A stretch of 64,000 nucleotides of DNA from Sapria himalayana (taxonomy: Eukaryota > Streptophyta > Magnoliopsida > Malpighiales > Rafflesiaceae): contig JAREIK010008193.1 of the NCBI GenBank assembly GCA_029783825.1, forward strand, positions 1 to 64,000, written 5' to 3'. The notes under the pieces are model-generated. The model was not told the origin of the DNA, made no database searches, and saw only the letters and a program-made list of their open reading frames with translations. Positions 13,381 through 25,315 of the stretch are shown here, in pieces (within the stretch, counting starts at the first letter, position 1; each line of letters starts with the position of its first letter). The position numbers were made by a program, and so were the translations under genes.

Positions 13381-13659
13381 AAGATGTTTCGCATGTAGCG
13401 ACAGAAATTATAATCGTTGCAAGATATAGAAATGGATAAGGATTCCATTTCTAAAAAATAGAGATACATAAATTTTTGTTGCAAAATGCTAAGCAAATTT
13501 ATTTGCTCATGGCAGTGTGTTATAATTAACGACTGAATGAAAAACCATCTAAAAATTCCTCTCTATTTAGCGATAACATTTTTTTCCATTTCAAATTATT
13601 TCAAATAATTATTTCAAATAATTATTTCTAAAAATTTCTATTTAGCGGAAAATTTTCGT

Positions 13660-14170
13660 AACTATTGCTCAAGAAAAGTGGCGATTTTAACGAAGGATAT
13701 TGCGACGGAATATCCCTCGCTAAAAAAAAGCATGAAATTAGTGACAAAATTAGCGACAAATTTTCCCTAGCTAATATTTAGCGACAGATTTAGCGAAGTA
13801 TTTTTCATTGCTAATAAAATTCATAATTTAGCGACCGATTTAGCAACCGATTTTCCATTGCTAATAAAATTCATGATTTAGTGACGGATTTTCTCTTGTT
13901 AATAAAATCCATAATTTAGCGACAAATTTAGGGACAAATTTAGCGACGGATTTAGTGACGAACTATCCCCTAGGCAATAAAATCTGTATTTTAGCTACGG
14001 ATTTAGCAAGCAAATATCCCTAGCTAATAAAATTCATAAATTAGTGACGGATTTAGGGACGAAATTTTAGTAGAAAATAAAATCCTTAATTTTGTGACGG
14101 ATTTAGGTACGAAATTTATCTAGCTAATTAAATCCATAATTTAGCTATGGATTTAGCGACTGTATTTCCC
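13660..14170. repeat. CACTA-type subterminal tandem repeats (TTTAGCGACGGATTT units)
   Basis: About eight degenerate tandem units of roughly 50-65 bp are built from TAGCGACGGATTTAGCGAC, TTTTCCATTGCTAATAAAAT and similar words. Looser copies reach back to about 13,390. Short arrays of a GCGACGG-like word next to the termini are typical of plant CACTA elements, where the element-encoded protein binds. At 13,662 a TATTGCTCAAGAAAAGTGGCG stretch resembles a degraded CACTACAAGAAAA terminus. No intact CACTA terminus or 3-bp duplication was found, so which element the array belongs to is uncertain. Confidence 0.55.
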
Positions 14171-15300
14171 TAACCATTATTTAATTATATAATTTTTTTT
14201 ATTTTATTTGTATTAAAATTTTATTTTATTTTGTTTATTAAATTTATGTTTTTAGTCTATAGATGAGTAATCCTTTAAACACACATTCTCCTCGTAAATA
14301 AAAAAAATTGATATTATAAATAATTAATTTAAAATATATAAAAATACAAAAAAAAATTATATTAATAATGACTAAAATAACTATTTTTTTGATGTATTAA
14401 TTTTTTAAAAAATTATACAAAAAAATTTTCTTAGATTTTTATTTAAGAAATTAAAATATTTAAATTAAAGTAACTTTAAATAATTAATTCAATTAGTATA
14501 ATAATTTTTTCGATAATTTAAAAATTATACTTTAAATTTTATACTAATTTAAATGTAAATTAATTTAATTTATAATAAATTAGAAAATATTTTCAAAAAT
14601 ATCTGAATTGATGAATAAACTAGTAAATATTAATATTATTATAAGTATTGAAAAAATTTTATGATTATAGATAACTTTAAAAAATAAATAATACAAATCT
14701 TGAAAATCTTGAAATATAATAAAAATATAATTTTTTCAATAAAGTTAAAAGAAAATAAAATAATAACTATAAATAAATATTTAGATGTTTAATCCTACTA
14801 AAATTTATAAAAATTAAACAATTGAGTAATATTTTTATAATTAGCTTTAAACATTAAGTTTTTATTTCATATTATCTTTGTAAAAATAACTATGAATTCT
14901 TAAAAATTTATAACCATAAAATATAAAGTTTTATAGATTTTTAACATTAAGAGTTTTTTATAACTTTTAGGCGAGTGGCTAGAAGACAAATCAAATTTTC
15001 ATTCATTTCTTATTATATGAAGTTTGTTAATTTCGTACCTATTTGATATTTTTTTTAATGCAAAACATATTTTTTATTGTTTATATATTTATTGTTTAAT
15101 TAATATTATAATAAAAAATTGTGAGGTATTTGTTTTCATTTGTACCTTGCTACATGCACATTAATTTGTTGAAAAAATTTTGATAGCAAATAAAATTAAT
15201 GAGTATTTTTTTATTTTATATATATTTCATTTATTTAATGTTTTAATAATTAAAAATATAATTATTATCCTAAAATATACATTCTCTCTCTCGACTTGAT
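14171..15300. other. Extremely AT-rich stretch without recognised features
   Basis: This stretch is almost entirely A/T with long A and T runs. No open frame of note, no repeat unit and no transposon termini were recognised. Confidence 0.6.
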
Positions 15301-15720
15301 GCATTTAGCCGAATTCCTCCTCATTCCGTCATTATCTCTCGACGCCAATTAAACAAAAATTCATTTGATGTTTAAGTTTTAATTTGTTATTGATTTGATG
15401 TACGTTCATTGATTATCGTTGGATTGCTTAATCGAAGACTAAGTGTTTTTATTCTATTTTTTTTTTCCGAATTTCTTCTTTAATCACCATATGATATGCT
15501 TGGATAATGTATAAAAACTTATTCGTATAAATGCTTAATGCATTTGTGATATAATGCGTTGTCATTGTGTGGATTATGATGATTGGATACTATTTTTATT
15601 CTGATGCGTTCATCGATTATGCATTTTCATTTCCAAATTTCTTTTTTAATCACCATACACACCATGATATAATGCTTGGATACTATTTTTGTTTCCGAAT
15701 TCCTCCTCATTCCTCCTCAA
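15300..15720. repeat. Direct duplication around CCGAATT / CACCATA / GCTTGGATA words
   Basis: Two imperfect copies share CGAATTCCTCCTCATTCC (15,311 and 15,691), TTTAATCACCATA and GCTTGGATA. Together they indicate a local direct duplication with a spacing of roughly 170-380 bp. No coding content was seen. Confidence 0.5.
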
Positions 15721-15777
15721 TATATAAATAGTATATATACTTAGGTTTGACAACTTTATATCTACAAAAATAGTATA

Positions 15778-16000
15778 CATCAATATAAAATAACAAAATA
15801 AATAAATAAACAAATAAACAAAATAAACAAATAAACAAAATAAACAAAATAACAAAATAAACAAAATAAACAAAATAAATAAAATAAATAAAATAAATAA
15901 AATAAATAAAATAAATAATATAAATACTATAAATAAAATAAATAAAATATATAAATATATATAAAATATATAAAATAAATAAAATAAATAAAATAATACT
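15778..16000. repeat. (AAATAAACA)n / (AAATA)n low-complexity tract
   Basis: This is a run of AAATAAACAAATAAACA and AAATAAATA units about 220 bp long. Its - strand translation gives a Phe/Leu/Tyr-rich frame (15,646-15,873) that is an artefact of the repeat, not a membrane protein. Confidence 0.85.
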
Positions 16001-17460
16001 TTAGCATGTCAAATTAAATTAAATTGAATATACTCGATTGAATCAATTTGAACTATTCTACCAACTTCCAGAAAACTCAATAATATTCACACATGTAATT
16101 GAAAATAATTGAGCAAAAAGTTTCTCAATTCACTCTAAAATGTTCTCATGATATGTGTTGTTGTGTGCTAGGAACCCCAAATAACTTTTATTGATAGGCA
16201 AGTTTCCAAGTTTTTAAATTTTTTATGCAACATTTAGTAAGCCAACACATTGCTTTCACATGTCAAGTCAATCCTTGGCAGGTATACACATCATCATATA
16301 ACAAGCACACTTTCAAGCACTTGGCATTAATGCACGAGAACAAATAGTAAGCACATAATCAATGCTTATCACTCATTTAAGCCAAGACATGGAAATCATA
16401 CATACTAACACATGATATTCATGAAAGTAAGCATGTTATAAGCTTGTAAGTCAACATATGATATAAAAATAATTATTCTTATTAATTTTTTCATAGACTT
16501 TATTGTAATTTTCCTACATAATTCATTATATTCTTATGGTTGTACTTATCTTTAAAAAAAGATTATCATGGTGTGTGTGTGCATGTGTGTGTGTGTGAAG
16601 ATTTATATTTTATCATGTATCTAACATTTTGTAATTAAATTTATCTCAAAATTATCTCAAACATAATAACATCATATTTATGTTACTTGAAATAAAACAC
16701 TTATATTTCTAATAATTTCAATATTCCTTCAATAGATGTCTCTTAGTGTATGATTCCTTGTGATCTCTCTTGTGTTAGTGATGAGTGGACTTATTGAATC
16801 AAGTTTAATAATATTAAAATAATGATTTCATACTGATATAATAAGATCAACATATAGCAATGTGTCATGGACACTCAAGCTAAGATAGTATAAAATATAT
16901 GAACCAAACTTTGTTGTACATAATTACTATCAAGAATAATATTTTTAAAAATAAATAGCATGGAAATAAAAATCCGAACCAACAACATGGTAGACTGATC
17001 AGCAAAAGATGATGAATACTCTAACACTGAAAATATGAGTCCGATCATCATAGATGTTGGTAACGTTTTCCATGGTACTATCATTTATCATGTTGTTCAG
17101 ATGTTGGGAAGAGAGTTTTACCTATTCTAATCGTGAAGCCTCATACCTATTCTAATCGTAAAGTTTTATCAATCATTTTTATTCATTATGTAAAGGCATG
17201 AGTTTTAGTTATATATTATTATTATTGAGTATTAATTTTTTTATATCATCTTTTTTTTTTTTTTTCATGTATTAATCTTCATATTTTCTATATATATATA
17301 TGGACGTGTAGATATATGGAAGAAATTTATGATGGTTTAGCAGAACATCTCTTCCCTATAGAAGTAGTAGTAAATGGTCATTCAAAGTAACTTTCTGCTC
17401 ATGTGGAAAATTGTAGAAATAGTCTCTCTCTCTCTCTCTCTCTCTCACTAAACATCATTG
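16001..17460. other. Non-coding stretch near the centre of the spacer
   Basis: Only microsatellites stand out: (GT)n at about 16,570-16,597 and (CT)n at about 17,422-17,447. The short - frame at 16,875-17,084 has no recognisable similarity. I see no gene. Confidence 0.5.
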
Positions 17461-18062
17461 CTAGCCATATTTTAGATATTTATTGAAGTTGTATGACTAT
17501 ATATAAATATTTGTATAACTATATATAAATAATTGTATAACTATATAACACTCTATATAATTAAATATAACTATATTTGTAAGTATGTATACATATATGT
17601 AAATCTATATATTTATTTATAACTTTATATATTTATGTATAACTATTTGTATGAATATCTCTATATATAACTATATGTCTAACTATATAAAAATATTTAT
17701 AGTTATATATACTATATGTATAATAACATATAACTATAAATAATTGTATCTTATTATATGTATTACTTTAAAAGCTTTATACATAACTATATTTAAATAT
17801 ATAATTTACAACTTATATTTAATATACATTTGTATATATTAGTATTCAAAAATGTATTTTACTATATCTATACCTATACATAACTATAGGTATAGATATA
17901 TAAAATTATATAAATAAATAAATATACTTACATGTATAGATATAAGTATAACTATACGTGTAACTATATGTATAACCACATGTATGTATACAATTATGTA
18001 AATCTATATACTAGTTTATAACTTTGTATATATTTATGTATGACTAAATATAACAACTCATA

Positions 18063-18101
<39 letters not shown>

Positions 18102-18770
18102 CTGAATGTTTAATGATATATAATTATTTATAACTATATATATTACATGTATAATAACATATAACTATACATAATTTTATATTATTAATGTATAACCTAT
18201 ATTTAAATATATAATTAACAACATATATTTAATATGCATTTTTATATATTAGTATAAAAAATGTAGTTTATTATATCCATACCTATATATAACTATATGT
18301 ATAAATATATAAAATTATATGAACAAATATATATACATACATGTATAATATAAGTTTAACTATACGTGTAACTATATCTATAACTACATGTAACAATATT
18401 TATAATTACATGTATAAAAACATACAACACAATGTTTAACTATATGTGTATAACTATATATAAATATTCTTATAACTATAAATAACTCTAAATAAATAAA
18501 TATAACTTTATTTTTAATTATGTATATATATATATGTAAATCTATATAATTGTTTATAACTTTGTATACATTTATTTATATTTACTTATAACTACTTGTA
18601 TGTATATATCTATATATATATTTATATGTTTAACTATATGTAACTATTTATAACTACATTTACTATATGTATCTATATAATTATATGTTTAACTATATAT
18701 ATCTATATACATTTACTATATGCATATATCTATATAATTATATGTTTAACATATAATTATATATGGGATA
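17460..18770. repeat. AT-only minisatellite with ~400-540 bp higher-order duplication
   Basis: Short words such as ATAACTATATATAAATATTTG are repeated throughout. A larger unit is visible. The landmark GTAAATCTATATA...TTTATAACTTT(G)TATA occurs near 17,600, 18,000 and 18,540. The landmark ATTTAATATGCATTT..ATATATTAGTAT...CTATACC occurs near 17,820 and 18,230. The array is thus roughly three degenerate copies of a 400-540 bp unit that is itself internally repetitive. No coding content is present. Confidence 0.7.
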
Positions 18771-19360
18771 ATAGTAATTTGTTGAACTAATTTGAAATTA
18801 AATGACATAAGATATAATATCAACAATATGTAAGCACATAGAATGAGAGTGTCCATTGATCATGCTCATATATGGTATAATACAAATAAGGGTCGTACTC
18901 TTACCTAATCCCAGCCCTTGGCCCTCAGGCTCAAATATGAACTTATGTATGACAAAAGATGTAATATTTGATAGGTTTATACAGAAGAAATTTTATTTTC
19001 TTTTATATAATTTTTATTCTAACATTGCACTCTCCATGTCTCTCTCTCTCTCTCTCACTCTCTCTCCCTCTACTCCTTCAAACATTAAATGTCTTTTTTT
19101 GCTTTAATTTCTTGAGCATTATCATACTTTTCACCCTTTATCTAGTATAAATGTGATATCTATTAATCTTTATCGTGCTAAAATTTACGTTATCTATTAA
19201 TGTAGATTCTGCAAATGCATGCCTCGATATTCATGATATTTAAATTTTAAATATTCATCTGTAAGTAATTTTACTTATTATTTATATATTTTGAAGTAAT
19301 AGAATGTTTTATTTATAATAATGATTGGGCATTATTTTTTCTAAATAAAATAGGGCAAAA
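18771..19360. other. Leader region upstream of the right CACTA transposase
   Basis: This AT-rich stretch contains a (CT)n tract around 19,038-19,062. It probably holds the promoter and 5' leader of the CACTA element at 19,361-27,173, but no CACTA terminus was found. Two overlapping frames across the CT tract are low-complexity. Confidence 0.4.
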
Positions 19361-20300
19361 TGAGCACAGATTGTCCGTGGATCTATAGAAGGGTTAATGG
19401 ATTTTTGAATGAAGATTTTTTAACTGTGCTTGAAACTGTCATCAATTTTACATGTAGTCAATTGAGATTGATGGATGGAGAAAAAAATTAAGTGTCCATG
19501 TAATCATAGAAAGTGTTAGAATATCCCTTTTCGTGATGCAAACACTATAAGATATCATTTGGTAAAATATGGCTTTGTGCCAAATTATTTTATTTAGATT
19601 TATCATGGGGAAAGTACAATGGCTCTGAATATTGACCAAAATGAGGGTATTGAATCGTTTGCTTGTGGCGAAAATTATCAAATACATACCATAGAATGAT
19701 TATAGAAGCTGCTGGTGATAATTCAATATGGATTACGTGGATGGACCACCTAATCCTGAAGCTCAGCAATTTTATGAAATACTTAAAGCTGCATATAAAG
19801 AGTTGTGGCCTGGTTATAAAACATATTCACAATTGTCACTTGTGGCTCGACTAATGAGCATTAAGTCAGAAAATCATATGTTTGAGAAATTATTTGATAA
19901 GGTGACAGAACTGATGAAGGAGATTATTCCGGGTAATAATTTGATTACTAGAAACTTTTACAATACTAAGAAGTTACTACGAGGAATGGGTCTAATAGTG
20001 GAAAAAATTGATTGTTGTTTAAATGGATGCGTGTTATATTGGGGCAGTGATAGTGATTTAATTAGCTGTGAGTTTTGTGACCATCCTCGATTTTGGAAGG
20101 CACCTCGTGTTGTAGAAAGGCAAAAAAAAATTGAATGTTGTCTTTAAGAAAATGTATTATTTTCCATTAATTCCTCGATTATAGAGATTATATGCATCAA
20201 ATGCTATAGTAAATGATATGAGGTGGCATTCTGAGCATGAGATTGAAGAAGGAGTAATGCGTCATCCATCAGATTAACCTGCTTGGAAGCATTTTAATTA

Positions 20301-22409
20301 CAGTAGAACCTCCCTAAATTGATACTCTATAAATTAATAACCTCTATTATTTAATGAAAAATCAATCCATCAACTCCGTGGAATGTGTATAATTTAATAA
20401 TTCTACTATCTATTATTTAATGCAAAATAGAAAACACCCTATGTAAAAATATTAATTTATAGAATCAGTATTCCTTATAAATCTAAAAATACTATACATC
20501 ATAGATAAAATATATTGCTTCGTAAAATCAATATTCCTTACAAAAATATCTATCTAAAGTTTGTTTTTTTTCAATAGTTTGTATCTCAAATTGTATGTTT
20601 CTAAGCACCTTATGAGCTATAACATGATTTGGATTTGAAAGATCAAGAAATGAAATACAAGAATGAAGAACATTTAATTTTTCTTTTGTTGACATGGGAG
20701 GATTTTCATCCATAACTTCATCATCTTCCTCTTCTTCTTGATTTTGAAACGACAAAAGTTTTATTAAATCTTCATCTGAATTTTCTTCATGGGTAACTTG
20801 TTGCTCTTCCTCGGGATTTATAAGCTCGTGAACAGACATTGGGCGACTAATTGGCAGTTGATTAATAGCATATTTAAGTTCATTTTCTATATCTTGTTCT
20901 TCCGAACCCACTTCATTTTTTGAGTTCTCTTTCAAAGAGACCTCTGTGCTTAAAGCAATTGGCTATTGTCTTGCTAGAAATGTCATTTCATGCTGCCTTT
21001 TCCCATTTCATGGCTATCAATTGATCAACCTTATAGATGTCTGCCTTTTGTTGTTCATCTCTATCAATAGCATCTTTGAGTTGAAAATGCCTATATCGCC
21101 TCTTGAATGCTGCTATTATTCCAGCATCCATTAGTTGAATTTTAGAAGTTGTATTAGTGGAAAAAAGAAAAACTTGAACATTTGTAAGAGGCAAATCCCT
21201 CACCACAAGTGAATGAGCATTATCTAACAAAAGTAGGACTTTTCTATTAGCATCTTACATTTGTTGATCCATCTTTTGTAGCCATTCCCTGAAAATGAGT
21301 CCAGTCATCCAAGCTTTTGCATTTCTGCGATAATAGAAACTCAATTGCTCTCCACTTTTTCTATTAAAAGCATGTGGCCTTTGTGCATGACCAATGATGA
21401 GAGGTCTCATTTTGTGAGACCTATCTGCATTTGCAGCAAAGAAAAAAGTTAGACATATTTTATCCTTTAGAGCCTTCAATTTGACATCGTGCAATTGTTC
21501 GATCAGGGGCCATGTGATAAAAGAGTCATGTTTCATCCATGTTGTATATGTCTTGAAGTGAATAGCTTTGAAGTTTTTCTTTTATTGTTGACATATTTAT
21601 GTCAATTGCATCTAAATCAGCATAGTCACTTTCTCCAAATGATTTTTGAGCTTTGAATCCATGGCGAATATTGAACTTTGCAAGCCATCCATTTGAAAAT
21701 TCTGGTGTTCTCTCTCCAATTTCAAGTTGTCTAGCAAATTGACGAGCCTTTTCCTTGATTAAATCACCTGATAATGCCACTCGATGTGCTTGGCATTGTA
21801 AAAACCAATTTGCTAAAACATTATCAAGTTCAGGATGCTTCACAGCTCTTTGACGCTTAGATGTAAGTTCAGTTAAGTCCATGCTTTCATATTGATGACG
21901 CTTAGCAAGGAAGTTGCTGATGGTTCCTTGTGTTGGGACTTTTGAAATCTTGAATTCTTACATTGCCCAATTTGCAAGAGCTGATTGTTTGATGGATAAA
22001 TTTGCTACTTTATGATGACAAATTGTAAGCTTTTGATCATTACTCAGAGAAGATGAATGCTTCATTTTGGAAGAAAAAAGAAATAAAAAAAGGACAAACT
22101 ATAACTCAAATATTGTATGTATTAGCCTTTATAATTCAAGTAAGGAAATTTTGATATTCCACACCTGGAAAACTTTCTTGGAAACATGGTCACGACCTTT
22201 GGTATTTCAAAATTTAAGTTGATTAATTTAAGCACAACTTTTAACTTTGGAATTTGATGTTGAAATAATTGAGGCTTGCATGGATTAATCATGCAATATC
22301 TTTGATATATTTTCTGATTTTTTTAGTTGAAGGTTCTATAATTTAATAACCTTCATTAATTAATAATTTTTTTTGCTACGGATCGTATTAATTTAGAGAG
22401 GTTCCACTA
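20301..22409 (-). mobile_element. Tigger/pogo-type (Tc1/mariner) transposon, nearly complete
   Basis: The + strand left end is CAGTAGAACCTCCCTAAATT and the right end is its imperfect inverse (AATTTAGAGAGGTTCCACTA). Both are flanked by TA (20,299-20,300 and 22,410-22,411), the canonical target of this superfamily. The 2,109-bp element contains one gene on the - strand. It interrupts TNP2 cleanly: the codons on either side belong to adjacent parts of the TNP2 core. The insertion is therefore younger than the CACTA. Confidence 0.93.
20528..22066 (-). pseudogene. Tigger/pogo transposase (CENP-B HTH + DDE)
   Basis: The gene begins at an ATG at 22,066. N-terminal helix-turn-helix sequence is followed by a CENP-B/Tc5-type DNA-binding domain (21,526-21,882, e.g. 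WLAKFNIRHGFKAQKS). The DDE domain starts at YNMDET, with the first catalytic Asp near 21,530. It continues through NAKAWMTGLIFREWL and LLLDNAHS, the second Asp, near 21,215. An acidic C-terminal region (20,528-20,935) ends KKQTLDRYFCKEY. Frames change near 21,940, 21,530, 21,240 and 20,960, with an in-frame stop near 20,988, so it is a recent but dead copy. Family members act in the nucleus, cutting and pasting at TA. Calling it Tigger/pogo-like is secure; the exact subfamily is not. Confidence 0.85.
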
Positions 22410-25315
22410 TATATACATCAAGATTTTGTAGCATAAAGTCAAAATGTGAGATTGGGTTTCTGCACTGATGGATTTCAGCCATTTGGGCAATCTGGACAAT
22501 AGTATTCAACATGGCCAGTGATTGTGATACCTTATAACTTGCCTCTGTGGTTGTATATGAAGGAGTAATATATGTTTTTGTCAATATTAGTTCCAGGGCC
22601 AAAAAATCCAAAAGACATGCTGGATGTTTTCTTACAGCCTCTTATTGCAGAGTTAAATCATTTATGAGAAGTTGGCATGAATATATATGATATCTCAAAG
22701 AAGAAAAATTTCATTATGTGGGCAGCCCTTATGTGGACAGTAAGTGACTTTCCTGCATATTCAATGTTGTCTGGCTGGAGTACTATAGGATGATTCTCAT
22801 GCCCGTATTGCATGACAAATTCTGATGCATTTACCCTCAAATTTAGTGGTAAATAGTCATTGTTTGATAACCATCGTAGGTTTCTACCTACGAATCATCC
22901 ATTTCAAAGAAATCGAACTATATTTTGAAAAAATAAAATGATGATGACAGTTGCACCAGCAGTTCATTTAGGAGATGAAATTATGACAGAGATTCATAGT
23001 TTAGGATTGAAGAAAGTAACTGAAAAGGATGCTACTAGAAGTAATGGACCAATAAGCAAATTATTTTGGCTGGTGGAAACATATTATATTTTGGGACTTG
23101 CCCTATTGGAAGTCCAATTTAATTCATCATAACTTAGATGTAATGCATATTGAAAAAAATATTTTTGACAATGTTTTCAACACCGTCTTTAATGTAGACG
23201 GAAAGACAAAAGAGACTTTAAAATCAAGACAAGAGCTGAATGATTACTATCGGCGTCCTAAATTGAAACTCAATGAGGAAACAGGAAAATTTCCTAAAGC
23301 TAGCTACACACTTGATAAAAAGGAAAGACATATATTGTGTGAATGGGTTAAAATTTTGAAATTCTCTGATGGATATGTGTCAGATTTGGGTAGATGCGTG
23401 GATATGAAGAATCTTAAGTTATTTGGAATGAAAATTCATGACTGTCATGTATTTATGCAGAGATTAATACCAATTGTATTCCGTGAATTACTTCCACAAA
23501 GTGTTTGGAAGGTCCTTACAGAACTAAGTTTTTTTTTCAAATAGCTAACTGCAACCACAATCAAAATAGATGACATGGTGAGGCTGGAGAATGACATTCC
23601 ACTTATTATTTGTAAGCTTGAATGGATATTCCCACCGAGTTTTTTTGACTCAATGGAGCATTTGTCGGTCCATTTGGTATATGAAGCAAGGATTGCAGGG
23701 CTAGTGCAATTCAGGTGGATGTATCTTTTTGAGAGGTTAATACATAAAATTTATTGTGTTTTATTATTTCGTACTTTAAGTAATATTATAATTTTATCAA
23801 ATTGAAACCTAACATTGTGGTTGTAGGTATCTTCATAAGTTGAAATTGAATGTTAGAAACAAGGCAATAGTTAAAGGTTCAATTTGCAATGCATATTTAG
23901 TAGAAGAAGCATCATCATTTTGTTCTTATTATTTTGATTATCATGTCAATACAAAGAATAGAAATGTGCCACAGAATTATGAAGGTCATATGATTGTAGA
24001 AGATGATTCTGTGAATAAATTATCTATCTTCAAGAACCATGGAAGAGCATTTGGAAGAACAATGAAAAGATGTATGACAGATGAAGAGTACAAAGTAACC
24101 CGGAGCTACGTTTTACTTAATTGTGAGGAGGTTGCACCATACATTGAGTATGTATACACAAAATGGTTGCAGGTTTAATCATAGTTTAATTTTATCTTTA
24201 ATAGGAATTATTAAAAATTGATATACATTTTTCTTTCCCTTTTTATATTTGTCCAATATTTATGTTGAGCAGTTAAAATATAGGCAATCAGTAATTTCCA
24301 GCAATGATGTCGATTATATGCTAGAAACTAAATTTGCGAACTAGTTCAAAAATTATGTAAGAATTATTATGTTTTAAATTTTGAATTATTTAATTTACTT
24401 TTATCTTTTATTTGTTAATATCAATTTTTTAATTTATGTCACAGGCAATTGATCCTTCAAATGGAGATTAAAATATGTTTATTCAGAATCTAAGTAAAGG
24501 CCCGTTTGGATATGTGACAACCTATCCTGGGTATTTTGTTAATTGATATAAATTTCATACAATCTAGCACAGTTATTCTAAAATAATATTGAATAGTGGT
24601 GTATGCATTAAAGGCACGAGATATAATGCAGATGAGATTGATTATTATGATCAACTCAAATAAGTTATTGAGTTGGAAAATCCTAGACTCAAAATAACAG
24701 GATTGTATTATTTTAGTGCAAGTGGTTTGATCCTTCACCAAATGCGGGCACAAAGATTCATTCGGATTATATTCTAGTGGAGGTTAACCATAAACGCATA
24801 TATAATCGATATGAGCCATTTATTATGGTAGTTTAAGCTTCTTAGGTATATTATTGTACATATCTGAGTTTATCTCGTGAAAAGAGAGATTGGTGGGTGA
24901 TTTGCAAGATAAAAGCTCGATCAAAATTTGAAGTATCAACATCGTAACAAAGAAGTGCAGACTTAGAAATTGCACCGGCATTCCAAGAAGATGACGTAAA
25001 TAATATTGAGCCTTTGAATGTAGATGAAGATCCAGAAATTTTATGTGACTCAAATGGTGGCACAATAGAAATTGAAGATGATCAATTTCTATCTGAAGAT
25101 GAGTTCGAATTTCTATCAGAATCAGACAAAATATCAGAAGATTTATTGGAGGATGACAGTGATGCCGATAATTAAATTGTTATAATTTTATTATAAATTT
25201 AAACTATCAAAGACGTTTTATATTTTGTTGAAATCTATCGGTGTGTTTTATTTGAAAATGCATGTTTGTTCATCATATTTCTATTTTTTGTTCTTTGTTT
25301 TATTTTGTACAGCAG

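Larger units (their letters stand above)
19361..25175 (+). pseudogene. CACTA (En/Spm) TNP2 transposase, interrupted by Tigger (CACTA-R)
   Basis: TNP2 binds CACTA ends and cuts the element out of the chromosome. The N-terminal domain starts MSTDCPWIYRRV at 19,361 with a frameshifted Cys/His cluster. The frame at 19,728-20,147 gives YSQLSLVARLMSIKS and WGSDSDLISCEFCDHPRFW. After the Tigger insertion (20,301-22,409) the core resumes with GFQPFG, then WPVIVIPYNLPLW and NPKDMLDVFLQPLIAELN, and the next frame (23,098-23,544) carries LDVMHIEKNIFDNVFN. Three GT-AG introns are visible at 23,736-23,826, 24,173-24,272 and 24,357-24,444. The tail is acidic (about 25,030-25,170). Several stops and frameshifts outside the insertion make it inactive. 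It is better preserved than the left copy. Confidence 0.85.

Noticed and set aside
15646..15873. 75-codon - strand ORF resembling a membrane protein
   Set aside because: The Phe/Leu/Tyr-rich part is the translation of an AAATAAACA simple repeat.
15778..16000. Possible CRISPR-like or direct-repeat array
   Set aside because: The repeats are contiguous simple-sequence units without unique spacers, in a eukaryotic transposon context.
18856..19150. Two overlapping + ORFs with Ser/Leu runs
   Set aside because: Run across a CT microsatellite; no upstream or downstream coding continuity.
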